From Rhodocyclales bacterium (GTDB lineage Bacteria; Pseudomonadota; Gammaproteobacteria; Burkholderiales; Rhodocyclaceae), in contig JAPLQX010000055.1 in assembly GCA_026399435.1 (NCBI GenBank), positions 1 to 39,928 on the forward strand: a DNA stretch of 39,928 nt. Direction: 5' to 3'. The translations under genes were made by a program, and so were the position numbers. This document shows, piece by piece, positions 8,023 through 15,902 of this stretch. The stretch's first letter is position 1. Every line of letters begins with the position of its first letter. Under the pieces are notes generated by a model, which searched no databases, was not told where the DNA came from, and worked only from the letters and a program-made list of their open reading frames with translations.

Positions 8023-9055
8023 GGAAAAGCTCGGGTTGAGAAGCAGCAAGTTGCTTGTACCAAAGAATGTACTGAACGAATCCCTTCTCCACGGGATACT
8101 GCGGGTCATAGCCGATAAGCCGGCGAGCCTTGTCGACGCTCAAGGTGCCTCGCTCCGGCATCAGTGCATCGCGCGGGTTATAAATCACCTCGATGCCGGG
8201 GAAATGCTCACTGACAAGATCAGCCAGGCTATTGAGGGCGCGGGCACCACCGAACGTAATGTTGAAAACCTCGTTGCGCGCTTCCGGTTTGGCAATGCAG
8301 CGCATGACGCCTTGGCAGAAGTCCTTGATGTAGGTGAAATCCAGTCCGTCGGTACCGTCACCGTTGATGGTGAGCGGCTTGCCGCGAATGGCGTTTTCTA
8401 TGAACGCCTGTCCAACCCGCCGGCTCACGCAACGCTCACCGTAAAGTGCCGATGGCCGGATGATCGTATAGGGCAGATTGAATACCTGGTTGTATGCGAT
8501 CACGAGTTTCTCGGCGCCATACTTCAGCGCACCGTAGATTCCCATCGGCTCGCAACGACGATCTTCCGTGACGGCATCTCCTTCAAAATTGCCATACACC
8601 ATCGAAGACGACAGATAGATGAAATGCGGTTTTCTGTCCTTGACCGAGTCCAATGCGTTCTCGAGGGTTCGCATGCTGTGGTCGAAGGTACTGAACGGAT
8701 CCTTGTTCGACCTGTTGGCATGCGACACGGCGGCCAGGTGAATCACCACGTCGGGCTTGATCGCATTCAGGCACGGGCTCAAGACGTGGTAATCGCGCGC
8801 ATCGACGACGTGCAACGGAATTCTCGCCTTGCGCAACAGGTCGAGCCTCAGGTTTACGAACCCGATGTACAGGTTATTGTTCGGGCTCGGGTTCAGACCA
8901 CTGGTAAAGGCTCCGAGATTGTTTACCTGGAGGCCGTCAATTACATGCGGATCTGCTCCCTGTGCCTTCAACTCCAGCGCCAGGTTATGACCGATGAATC
9001 CAGCGCCGCCAACCAGCGCAACGACCTTGCCTTTGAATGCAGCTGCATCAATCAT
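8012..9055 (-). CDS. NAD-dependent epimerase/dehydratase (extended SDR)
   Basis: 347 residues. The Rossmann motif GGAGFIG is at 16-22, VIHLAAVSH follows near residue 105, and the catalytic triad is visible as Ser151 (YLSSSMVYG) and Tyr174-x3-Lys178 (YGALK). The downstream segment RPSALYGERC is typical of sugar-nucleotide epimerases and 4,6-dehydratases. With the aminotransferase whose stop overlaps its start (ATGA), the pair could make a 4-keto sugar and aminate it, as at the start of pseudaminic, legionaminic or bacillosamine pathways. The exact reaction (4,6-dehydration or C4 epimerisation) cannot be decided by eye. Confidence 0.85.
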   Translation of the reverse strand: MIDAAAFKGKVVALVGGAGFIGHNLALELKAQGADPHVIDGLQVNNLGAFTSGLNPSPNNNLYIGFVNLRLDLLRKARIPLHVVDARDYHVLSPCLNAIKPDVVIHLAAVSHANRSNKDPFSTFDHSMRTLENALDSVKDRKPHFIYLSSSMVYGNFEGDAVTEDRRCEPMGIYGALKYGAEKLVIAYNQVFNLPYTIIRPSALYGERCVSRRVGQAFIENAIRGKPLTINGDGTDGLDFTYIKDFCQGVMRCIAKPEARNEVFNITFGGARALNSLADLVSEHFPGIEVIYNPRDALMPERGTLSVDKARRLIGYDPQYPVEKGFVQYILWYKQLAASQPELFREE

Positions 9056-10197
9056 TTGATTGCTCCCAACACGCGTTTTAGAGTCTCACCGACGTATTTC
9101 ATGTCTTCCTGGTCCAGGTGCGGCGCCACCGACAAGGCGATCGACCGATGGCTGATTTTCTCGGCATTCGGGAACGGCACCCGCCCCAAGTCATACTTGT
9201 CCCGGTAGTAAGTCAGATGCGGCACAGGGCCGGGGTAGTAAACGCTGGTACCCACGCCGAGCTCGCGCAAACCGTTGATGATTTCGTAGCGCTTCCCGGC
9301 GATGGACTGATCCAGAATCGCAACCAGGCAGTAATGGGCATGCTCGAAATCTCCCCCTCCGGCGGCAAGGGGCGTCACTTCATCGATATCGGCAATCGCC
9401 TGACGAAGCGCTCGATCGTTTTCGGCACGCTTCTGCAGGAAACCGTCGACCCGCTTCAGCTGCTCGATGCCGATGGCTGCTTCGATTTCGTTCATCCGAT
9501 AGTTGTAGCCAAGAATATCGACGTCATAGAGACCGGGGACCACGCGCTCGCCCAGGGCCTTGTCATACCCGAAGGCCTTGAGTCTCGTCACACGTTCGGC
9601 AATCTTCGCATGGCGCGTCAGGAACATGCCGCCTTCCGCGGTCGTAATGTGCTTGACCGGATAGAACGAGAACGCACCTACATCACCATGCAGGCCCGCA
9701 TGGACACCTTTGAAACGCCCGCCGATCGCCAAGGCGCAGTCCTCGACGACAAAGAGGTCATGCTTGCGCGCGATCGCGTTTACCCGGTCCATATCGACCG
9801 GCAGCCCGAGGTAATGGACGATGCAGATCGCTTTTGTGTTCGGCGTGATCGCGGCGGCTGCCTGGTCGAGATCGATATTCCCGGTCGTGGCGTCGACGTC
9901 GACGAATACCGGCTTGGCCCCGGTGTATTCGACTGAATGTGCGGTCGCGACATGCGTCTGGGCCGGAACCAGAACCTCGTCACCCGGCCCGATGCCCAGA
10001 TGCACATACGCCAAGTGCAAGCCGGCCGTGCAGGACGCGACGCTCATCGCGTGGCCGCCACCGACGTATGCCGAAAAGTCGCTCTCGAACTGTTTTGCTC
10101 GCGGGCCATGCACCAACTGCGACCCGTTCAGCACTTCCAGTACGGCGCTTCGCTCTTCATCGCCGATGATCGGCTTTCCAAAAGTTACGTTACGCAT
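9052..10197 (-). CDS. DegT/DnrJ/EryC1/StrS-family sugar aminotransferase
   Basis: 381 residues, full length for the family. PLP-binding features are present: PAQTHVATAHSVEYTGA and FVDVD early, VVEDCALAIGG with the PLP-contacting Asp153, and the Schiff-base lysine in FSFYPVKHITTAEGG (Lys182). It transfers an amino group, usually from glutamate, to a keto-sugar nucleotide. The start lies 18 bp after the Gfo/Idh/MocA stop. The 3' end overlaps the epimerase/dehydratase start, consistent with sequential steps in making the amino-sugar precursor for the NeuB-like enzyme. Confidence 0.9.
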   Translation of the reverse strand: MRNVTFGKPIIGDEERSAVLEVLNGSQLVHGPRAKQFESDFSAYVGGGHAMSVASCTAGLHLAYVHLGIGPGDEVLVPAQTHVATAHSVEYTGAKPVFVDVDATTGNIDLDQAAAAITPNTKAICIVHYLGLPVDMDRVNAIARKHDLFVVEDCALAIGGRFKGVHAGLHGDVGAFSFYPVKHITTAEGGMFLTRHAKIAERVTRLKAFGYDKALGERVVPGLYDVDILGYNYRMNEIEAAIGIEQLKRVDGFLQKRAENDRALRQAIADIDEVTPLAAGGGDFEHAHYCLVAILDQSIAGKRYEIINGLRELGVGTSVYYPGPVPHLTYYRDKYDLGRVPFPNAEKISHRSIALSVAPHLDQEDMKYVGETLKRVLGAIK

Positions 10198-10215
10198 AAA
10201 TCCTCATTTCAATAA

Positions 10216-11220
10216 TCACGCGCTGCCCAAGCGGACGGGTACGTCCTCACGCCATGATTTGTCGATTGCCAGACATACTTCCATCGTCGCAAACAGATCT
10301 TCCTCCTCGATCTCCGCATGGCCGATCCCGCGAATCGCGTCGATGAAACCGGGAATCAAATCGCCCTTGTCGATCCCGGGATACGGGGTATCGATGCGAT
10401 CCGGCGGCACATCGCGATCCCTCGATCGGAAAAGGCTCGCCGACTCGATTCCGTTTTCGAAGGTCGCCTCGGTACCGTAGATCAGCACCTTGTGAAAATG
10501 CGGATATACGCAGCCAAAATTGGCTGTCACCTTTCCTAGCATGCCGTCATCGAAACGCAAGATCGCAACAACCATATCCGGCGTTGAAAATCCATAGCCC
10601 GCACTGCAAATCTTGTTTCCCGACGCGATAACCTCCACGACACGACGACCGCTCAGCCAGAGCATCAGATCCACGACGTGCACCCCGCCGCCAAGCATGA
10701 CCGAGTAGTCGGGAATCTGTCCCCGCCAGCCTTCTCTCAACTTGAACAGGCGTCCATAATTGTAGTCGGCTTCGGCATAATAGAGACGACCCAACTCGCC
10801 ATTTTGTATTCTACCGCGCAGGTCGCGAAAGCGCGGGCTCATGCGAAGCACGGTGTTGGTGCTCAGGCGGACGCCGGGATTACGCGAAAGGGCCTCCTTG
10901 ATGGCTCGCAGTTCCTCGTCACGCAAACACAAGGGCTTCTCGGAAAACACATGCTTGCCCGAATCGAATGCCTTGACGATCTGTGCAGCGTGGTGATGGT
11001 CGTAACTGGCGATCGCGACCACATCGATTTCCGGGTCGGCAAGAAGGTCGTCTGCGTGCGTGTACATCCTGCATTCAGGATATTTTTCCCGCGCCATTGA
11101 CTGCTTTTGAAGATCCATATCGCAGAGCGCGACGACATCCACCGCGGCAGCCCGCCGGAATCCATGGATATGGCGCTCGCCAACACCCAGACCGATAACT
11201 CCCGCCCTCAAGCGCTGCAT
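10216..11220 (-). CDS. Gfo/Idh/MocA-family oxidoreductase (second of two)
   Basis: 334 residues. The N-terminal Rossmann fold is AGVIGLGVGERHIHGF (GxGxG region about residues 8-15), and the family signature FSEKPLCL (EKP) occurs at about residues 94-101. The C-terminal alpha/beta domain includes GGGVHVVDLMLWLSG, with the usual GGxxxxxxxH catalytic pattern. Members oxidise or reduce sugars, often nucleotide sugars such as 3-keto intermediates in amino-sugar synthesis. The start overlaps the SpsF-like gene by 13 bp. It is only distantly similar to the other Gfo/Idh/MocA gene at 11938-13008, so this is not a recent duplication. The substrate is unknown. Confidence 0.85.
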   Translation of the reverse strand: MQRLRAGVIGLGVGERHIHGFRRAAAVDVVALCDMDLQKQSMAREKYPECRMYTHADDLLADPEIDVVAIASYDHHHAAQIVKAFDSGKHVFSEKPLCLRDEELRAIKEALSRNPGVRLSTNTVLRMSPRFRDLRGRIQNGELGRLYYAEADYNYGRLFKLREGWRGQIPDYSVMLGGGVHVVDLMLWLSGRRVVEVIASGNKICSAGYGFSTPDMVVAILRFDDGMLGKVTANFGCVYPHFHKVLIYGTEATFENGIESASLFRSRDRDVPPDRIDTPYPGIDKGDLIPGFIDAIRGIGHAEIEEEDLFATMEVCLAIDKSWREDVPVRLGSA

Positions 11221-11930
11221 CGGGTCTCCCGCGACATGATCTCGAGCATTCCTAGAATATCCCCCAGACGATGATGAGAATAGGGCTCACCCAGGCGTCC
11301 GAGAAGTGTTTTCACGCGCGCCAGATCTTCCGGGGTATCGACTGACAATTGAATATCACCACATGCCGGCTCATGGGTCAGATTGAGTATCGACCAGGAA
11401 TCGGGATGCTCGTAAAAGCATTTGGTTACATGCTCGCGCTCGTCGGCAGTCATCCCGTTTGACCATGCCGACCGAAGCGCAGGCAGTGAAACCACCTCAA
11501 CCGACTGCCCCTTGGGAAAGGTTCGTTGCTGCACATTGGTCAGCAGATCCAGGCTCCGGCTGCGGAACGTCTCGACGGCGGCCGTCACCAGTTCCGGGTC
11601 AAGCAACGGACTATCTCCACTGACCCGGACCAACGCATCCGCCTTCATCGAATCTGCAGCACCGATCATGCGGGCGGCCACATCGTTCAAATCGCCGCGA
11701 TAGCAGGCGACTCCGCGAGCGGCAGTGTAGGCAACGATCTGATCATCGCTGGGCGAGTCCGATGTCGCCACGATCAGCCCGTCGATTTCGCCACATTGCT
11801 CGAGGCGATCGAGCAAATGTCCCAGCATGGGCGAACCCAGGACATCGGTCATTACCTTCCCCGGAAGCCGCTCTGACGACATGCGCGCCTGAACCACTAC
11901 AACAATACGGCGAGGGTGCGTCACAGCCAC
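11208..11930 (-). CDS. SpsF-like cytidylyltransferase (acylneuraminate cytidylyltransferase family)
   Basis: 240 residues starting at GTG 11930 (MAVTHPRRIVVVVQARMSS). The nucleotide-binding loop QARMSSERLPGKVM near residues 14-27 is the diagnostic motif of the SpsF/NeuA/KdsB group, followed by VRVSGDSPLLDPELV with the metal-binding aspartate. It would activate a nonulosonic acid as the CMP sugar, the obligatory step after the NeuB-like synthase. SpsF proteins were named from Bacillus spore-coat polysaccharide loci and are not restricted to one sugar. It begins 7 bp after the first Gfo/Idh/MocA gene and its 3' end overlaps the second. Confidence 0.82.
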   Translation of the reverse strand: MAVTHPRRIVVVVQARMSSERLPGKVMTDVLGSPMLGHLLDRLEQCGEIDGLIVATSDSPSDDQIVAYTAARGVACYRGDLNDVAARMIGAADSMKADALVRVSGDSPLLDPELVTAAVETFRSRSLDLLTNVQQRTFPKGQSVEVVSLPALRSAWSNGMTADEREHVTKCFYEHPDSWSILNLTHEPACGDIQLSVDTPEDLARVKTLLGRLGEPYSHHRLGDILGMLEIMSRETRCSA

Positions 11931-11937
11931 ATGCCGA

Positions 11938-13008
11938 TCAGTGTACTTCTCGCTGACAGCCGTCAGCCGATGCAGATGTTGCAGCTTCGATTACCCTCCA
12001 AGTCGCAGCACCTTCGCTGAATGTCGGGAGCAATGGACGGGATTCGCCTCTCAACACCAACAGGAAATCCGATATCAACTCCGTAGCGGCGGCAATACGC
12101 TGGTCTGAACTGGAATTGGAGCTTTTCAGATCCAAATCCACCAGCGTTTCTTCACCGTCACCCCGCACAAGTCGAACAGACCGACCTCCAGCGGAGAACG
12201 GTGGAGGATGATGAAATACAATCATTCCCTCGTCGCCAACCACCTCTATCCGGTGGCCGGCAGGCGTCGGACAGGCGGTTGTCACGCTGAAGACGCCCGT
12301 CGCCCCATTCGCGAAATGACAGATCACGTCACATTCGTCAGGTGCAGTGACCAGCCGTGCTGTTCCGTGTTTGTCACGGCGCTCCGCGACGTTGGTCGCA
12401 GTCCGCGCCCAAACACTGCGAATTGGACTTTGCGCAATCTGTCGTGCGTAGTCAGCCACATGGCTGAACCAATCCACGAGTACGCCACCGCCTTTTGCGG
12501 TGTCGTGACGCCATGACCACGTCCGCTGCGGATCCAGTGCACCACTGGTTTGCCACGTCACCGCAAGACGTTGCACATTGCCGATCTTTCCCGCGCGAAT
12601 CATCTCAATCAGGCGTCTGATTCCCGGATCGTAGCGAAACTCATAGAACACGGCGCCCGCAAGTCGTCGCTCGTGTGCCAACACTGCCAGTTCTTTTGCG
12701 GCTTCTGCACCGAGGCAAAACGGTTTCTCGCAGAGAACATGCTTGCCCGCAACGAGGGCCGCGCGCACAAGGCCTTCCTGTTCGCAGGGAGGGACCGCGA
12801 TGCTGACAATGTCGATGCCATCCCATCTCGCCAGCGAGAGCCCGCTACTGAATGGACGTAGCGCGCCGCCATACCTGGCCGCCTCCTGCTTCGCTCGCCC
12901 CGATCCGCTATCGGCGACCGCAGCAAGCGTCACGTCGCTCCGAGCGCTAAACGCCGGTAGATGGACCGCCGCGCCAAACCCCATGCCGATTATTCCCACC
13001 CGCAACAT
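11938..13008 (-). CDS. Gfo/Idh/MocA-family oxidoreductase (first of two)
   Basis: 356 residues. The nucleotide-binding motif MLRVGIIGMGFGAAVHLPAF opens the protein, VLCEKPFCLG is the EKP signature near residues 91-100, and GGGVLVDWFSHVAD supplies the C-terminal GGG...D/H catalytic region. It probably acts on a sugar nucleotide or free sugar with NAD(P). It lies between the C-methyltransferase (18-bp gap) and the SpsF-like gene (7-bp gap). The C-terminal tail (SASADGCQREVH) runs slightly past the usual end. The substrate cannot be inferred. Confidence 0.85.
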   Translation of the reverse strand: MLRVGIIGMGFGAAVHLPAFSARSDVTLAAVADSGSGRAKQEAARYGGALRPFSSGLSLARWDGIDIVSIAVPPCEQEGLVRAALVAGKHVLCEKPFCLGAEAAKELAVLAHERRLAGAVFYEFRYDPGIRRLIEMIRAGKIGNVQRLAVTWQTSGALDPQRTWSWRHDTAKGGGVLVDWFSHVADYARQIAQSPIRSVWARTATNVAERRDKHGTARLVTAPDECDVICHFANGATGVFSVTTACPTPAGHRIEVVGDEGMIVFHHPPPFSAGGRSVRLVRGDGEETLVDLDLKSSNSSSDQRIAAATELISDFLLVLRGESRPLLPTFSEGAATWRVIEAATSASADGCQREVH

Positions 13009-13026
13009 CTATAGGACCACTCGCTG

Positions 13027-14286
13027 TCAGTTCTCGATGACATGCACTTCCGGCAAGGGCACGATGATTTTGGATTTAAGGCCCTTCAGCCTCAAGTTGC
13101 GAATAATGGGGGCCGCATAGTGCCAGGAAAGCATCAGCACGTACTCGGGCTGCTCTTCCAGCATGCGTTTTTCGTCAACGATGGGAATATGCTTGCCTGG
13201 CAGGAATAGCCCTAGCTTGAGGGACGTTGACTGCTCTGCGATGTACGGCAGGAGGCTGGGATCAAGGCCGGTATAGTTTAGAAGGGTGCTGGCCCGCCCT
13301 GGGCAGCCCGCGCCGACTATTCGCTCCCCGCGCCGTGCAATGTCCAGCACCAGTGCCAGGAGGTCTCTGCGCGCCTTACGCGTACGATCCGCGAATCGAT
13401 CAAAAATCTCCGTGCCGTAAAGACCTGCCTTGTTCTCGTTCTCCAGCATTTCCCTTACCACCGGGCTCACAGCCTGGTTGCGGCCCTTTACCGCAAAGAC
13501 CCGGATCGATCCGCCATAGTTGTCAATCCGTTCAATGTCGGCGACTGTAAAGCCGTACTGATCAAAGAGGCGGATCAGGGACTTCACGCTGTAATAGCGC
13601 AGGTGCTCGTGGTAGATGGAGTCGTACTGAACCGTTTCAAGGAGGTCGAGGAGATAGTGGGATTCGGTTACGAACACGCCACCGTCGACCAGCAGCTTCG
13701 ACACGCCGCGCATGATGCTGCCGAGGCCGGAGATGTGTGCAAATACATTCGTGGCGGCAATAACGCTGGCCGGCCCATGGGAAGCAATGATTTGGTCGCC
13801 CAAATCCTCATTGAAAAATGCCTGCAAAGTTTCAATGCCGCTCTCATTGGCAAGCCTGGCGATATTGGTTGCCTCAACCCCAAGTACACGCATTCCGCGT
13901 TTCTGAAATGCCGACAGGACAGTACCGTCGTTAGACCCGATGTCTATTACCAGGCTGCCACCGGCAAACGGGTAGCGCTCCAGAGTGGCCAAAGCGGTAC
14001 GACTCAGCTTTTCCACGAGGGTCTGAGTGATGCCGCTACGATATGGATAGTCGGGGAAGAACAGTTCTTCCGGCGCTACCACATAGTCAATTTGCGCGAG
14101 CGAACAGTCGTGACATACCTGGAACCGCAAGGGATAGACGCGCTCTGCCTCATCCAATTGACGCGGCCATAGCAGGCTGTCACACGGTGGCTGGTGGCCA
14201 AGGTCGATGACGCTGTGCAGGTTCTTGTTGCCGCATACTTGACAGTGGTCAATCTTGCCCAACGGAAGGTCGTGGTATGTAATCAT
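13027..14286 (-). CDS. Class I SAM methyltransferase, C-methyltransferase type (TylCIII/NovU-like)
   Basis: 419 residues with the three-part architecture of sugar C-methyltransferases. A zinc-binding head has Cys15/Cys18 (CQVCG) and Cys58/Cys61 (CHDC). A central SAM domain has LVIDIGSNDGTVLS at about 112-125 and ESHYLLDLLETVQYDSIYHEHLRY downstream. A C-terminal Methyltransf_14 domain (GAGCPGRASTLLNYTGL) completes it. Family members methylate a carbon of a keto-deoxysugar nucleotide, or act as related enzymes in O-antigen clusters. This is the first structural gene after the 734-bp leader that carries the ops-like hairpin. An AGAAGG stretch about 9 bases before the ATG may be its ribosome-binding site. 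Confidence 0.85.
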   Translation of the reverse strand: MITYHDLPLGKIDHCQVCGNKNLHSVIDLGHQPPCDSLLWPRQLDEAERVYPLRFQVCHDCSLAQIDYVVAPEELFFPDYPYRSGITQTLVEKLSRTALATLERYPFAGGSLVIDIGSNDGTVLSAFQKRGMRVLGVEATNIARLANESGIETLQAFFNEDLGDQIIASHGPASVIAATNVFAHISGLGSIMRGVSKLLVDGGVFVTESHYLLDLLETVQYDSIYHEHLRYYSVKSLIRLFDQYGFTVADIERIDNYGGSIRVFAVKGRNQAVSPVVREMLENENKAGLYGTEIFDRFADRTRKARRDLLALVLDIARRGERIVGAGCPGRASTLLNYTGLDPSLLPYIAEQSTSLKLGLFLPGKHIPIVDEKRMLEEQPEYVLMLSWHYAAPIIRNLRLKGLKSKIIVPLPEVHVIEN

Positions 14287-14360
14287 GAGTAATTGCCTTC
14301 TGTATCTTTAGTCTTCAGAAAGAACGTTCAGTATTTTGAAGCCGGCGCACCTCGTGTGCA

Positions 14361-14391
14361 TAAGCGTACCGAAAATAAAGTTCCACGCTTA
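14361..14391 (-). promoter_or_regulatory. Inverted repeat TAAGCGT-N17-ACGCTTA upstream of the C-methyltransferase gene
   Basis: Perfect 7-bp arms TAAGCGT (14361-14367) and ACGCTTA (14385-14391) flank 17 AT-rich bases, 75 bp upstream of the ATG at 14286. It could be a dimeric regulator site or a leader hairpin; no U-run follows on the minus strand. Function is not established. Confidence 0.4.
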
Positions 14392-14691
14392 CGCCGTCAG
14401 CCGGGTGTGGTATGCAGGGGATCACCAAGCCAGGTTTCCGCCATCATCCGTAGCAGGTGTTTGCTGACGCAACAAGAAAGCGATGTCATCGCGACAGATT
14501 TGGACTATTTGCAGCCTCACCGCCACTGTCCTTGAAATTTTCCATTGCACTCATGCCATCATTTCCATACCAAAAAGCCTCGCAGCAGCACGAGTCCAAT
14601 CAGGACAATATGAAGAGCGTGATCGAAATGGCCGGTCAATAGCCATTCACGCAGTTGCACGCTTGTCACAAAGACAGGCTCCCCACCTGCC

Positions 14692-14982
14692 TCAGGCCGC
14701 CAGTGCATGTGCGCGCGCTCCGCGTAGCCCGACTGGTAATGTTTCAGGTCCGTTCAAACGAGCGCAGCGCGTCGACTGCAACCGGCCGGTTCCTTTGGCC
14801 AGTTCACGCAATGCACACAGTCCGGATGGTTCGTCGCCATCACGCAGGCCGCCGGGCAATTCCATGTTGCCCGCGGGCATGCTACCGCCATGCCCGCACA
14901 CCTCGGGGCATAGCAGATGCCGGATGCGCGGCCTCCTTACTTCAGTTGTCAGCTTCAACCCGATCGCCTGAATCAATTCCAT
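14692..14982 (-). pseudogene. Possible Nudix hydrolase remnant
   Basis: A 96-codon open frame reading MELIQAIGLKLTTEVRR... contains ELPGGLRDGDEPSG followed by LCALRELAKGTG. This follows the Nudix box spacing G-x5-E-x7-REU-x-EE-x-G, with the catalytic EE replaced by KG. The open frame ends soon after the box, so most of a normal Nudix fold is missing and the enzyme could not be active as usual. It may be a decayed gene that now serves only as leader sequence, since the ops-like hairpin lies inside it. The similarity is short and could be chance. Confidence 0.3.
14873..14897 (-). promoter_or_regulatory. ops-like element (GGCGGTAGCATG) in the loop of a 9-bp hairpin
   Basis: On the minus strand, 14889-14878 reads GGCGGTAGCATG, matching the core of the enterobacterial ops element (GGCGGTAG...) that recruits RfaH to paused RNA polymerase. 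It is framed by perfect 9-bp arms GCGGGCATG and CATGCCCGC with a 7-base loop GCGGTAG. It lies 131 bp downstream of the RfaH-like gene's stop and about 590 bp upstream of the first structural gene, the expected place for an antitermination site. The function is inferred. Confidence 0.65.
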
Positions 14983-14991
14983 GCATTCAGG
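14967..14991 (-). promoter_or_regulatory. Inverted repeat CCTGAAT-N11-ATTCAGG after the RfaH-like gene
   Basis: Perfect 7-bp arms at 14967-14973 and 14985-14991, starting 29 bp beyond the RfaH-like stop. No run of T follows, so it is not an obvious rho-independent terminator. The outer CCTG...CAGG resembles the palindrome upstream of the MarR-type gene (15915-15935), so a shared operator is conceivable but weakly supported. Confidence 0.4.
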
Positions 14992-15020
14992 TAACTACAT
15001 GTTATTTTTCAATTCATCAA

Positions 15021-15563
15021 TCAGTGGGCAACCAGCAACTGGTGATGACTCAGGCTCACCCGGGTGTCCTGTCCGAGCAACTGCATCAGCACGACTACTC
15101 TTTCTTGCGAAACATCGGATACCAAGCCCTCAAGCCCGATGAGCGGACCAGCGGCGACACGGATGCGTTCGCCGGGATGAAAGGGGCTAATGTCTTCATC
15201 CCGGGCAGCGTTCCGGTGCGCTTCGAAATCGTGGATGCTCTTCAATGTCTCCGGCCGCATTACGGCGGGTTCCTGACCAAAGCGGACCATGGTGGTGACG
15301 CCCAACGTGGAACGGACCGGGGCGATCGAATGGGCAGTTGATCCGGGCTGAAGAAATAGATACCGCGGAAATAGCGGTTCCTGTTGGACCTGCTGGCGAC
15401 CACGGATGCGCTTCAGTATCTTGATTCGCGGCAGATATACGGCATAGCCTTGGCGGGCAAGGTTGTCGTAGGCGGTTTGTTCCTGCCGGACCTTGGTATG
15501 TACTACATACCAGGGCAGGTTTACTGCTGAATCTTCAGCCACAGGGATAGAGGACAGACTCAT
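15021..15563 (-). CDS. rfaH: RfaH-like transcription antitermination factor (NusG paralogue)
   Basis: 180 residues. The NGN domain begins LPWYVVHTKVRQEQTAYDNL and contains EPLFPRYLFLQ and TTMVRFGQEPAVM, close to E. coli RfaH (EPLFPNYLF, VRFG). A KOW-type tail follows (FHPGERIRVAAGPLIGLEGLV). RfaH binds RNA polymerase at ops sites, suppresses pausing and Rho termination, and couples ribosomes to long poorly translated operons such as LPS and capsule loci. An ops-like sequence lies in the leader just downstream, ahead of at least 15 glycan genes. The start overlaps the MarR-type stop as ATGA. It could instead belong to another specialised NusG clade, but the RfaH resemblance is good. Confidence 0.82.
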   Translation of the reverse strand: MSLSSIPVAEDSAVNLPWYVVHTKVRQEQTAYDNLARQGYAVYLPRIKILKRIRGRQQVQQEPLFPRYLFLQPGSTAHSIAPVRSTLGVTTMVRFGQEPAVMRPETLKSIHDFEAHRNAARDEDISPFHPGERIRVAAGPLIGLEGLVSDVSQERVVVLMQLLGQDTRVSLSHHQLLVAH

Positions 15564-15892
15564 GCCGCCGCGTCTCTTTCCACATCGCGCCTTAGCTCTT
15601 CAATCTCGTTGCGGATGGCATCGTATTCGGCGACTTTGTGCTTGAGGAAACTGACTGTGAGGCGAGCCTTTTCTTCAATGCCGCTGGGAGTGAGCAGATA
15701 GCTGTAAGCGAGCTTGTTGTCATTGCGGCGAAAGTTGTGCATCTTTACGAGCCCCTTCTGGACCAGCGCCCGAAGGCAGTAGTTGGCCTTGCCCAGACTG
15801 ACGCCCATCACCTTGGCCATTTCCCGCTGCTGAATGGCGGGATTGGCCTCGATGAGTTTGAGCAGTTTGTAGTGATGAGGGTCGGGAAACAC
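15560..15892 (-). CDS. MarR-family EPS-associated transcriptional regulator
   Basis: 110 residues from GTG 15892. A winged-helix domain spans residues 5-70: HYKLLKLIEANPAIQQREMAKVMGVSLGKANYCLRALVQKGLVKM, followed by the wing RRNDNKLAYSYLLTPSGIEEKA. The C-terminal 40 residues form a charged coiled-coil (FLKHKVAEYDAIRNEIEELRRDVERD), probably for dimerisation. This short architecture is that of the MarR-like regulators found at the head of exopolysaccharide clusters. A perfect 21-bp palindrome sits 23 bp upstream of the start and suggests autoregulation. Translationally coupled to the RfaH-like gene. Confidence 0.85.
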   Translation of the reverse strand: MFPDPHHYKLLKLIEANPAIQQREMAKVMGVSLGKANYCLRALVQKGLVKMHNFRRNDNKLAYSYLLTPSGIEEKARLTVSFLKHKVAEYDAIRNEIEELRRDVERDAAA

Positions 15893-15902
15893 GAAAAACC
15901 GA

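Larger units (their letters stand above)
14287..15020. other. 734-bp gene-poor leader between the RfaH-like gene and the glycan operon
   Basis: No intact gene is seen. On the minus strand, in transcription order, it holds an inverted repeat (14967-14991), a short open frame with a degenerate Nudix box (14692-14982), the ops-like hairpin (14873-14897) and a second inverted repeat (14361-14391) close to the first structural gene. The length and content suit an untranslated leader in which a pausing polymerase recruits an RfaH-type factor. No clear rho-independent terminator with a U-run was found. Confidence 0.7.
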
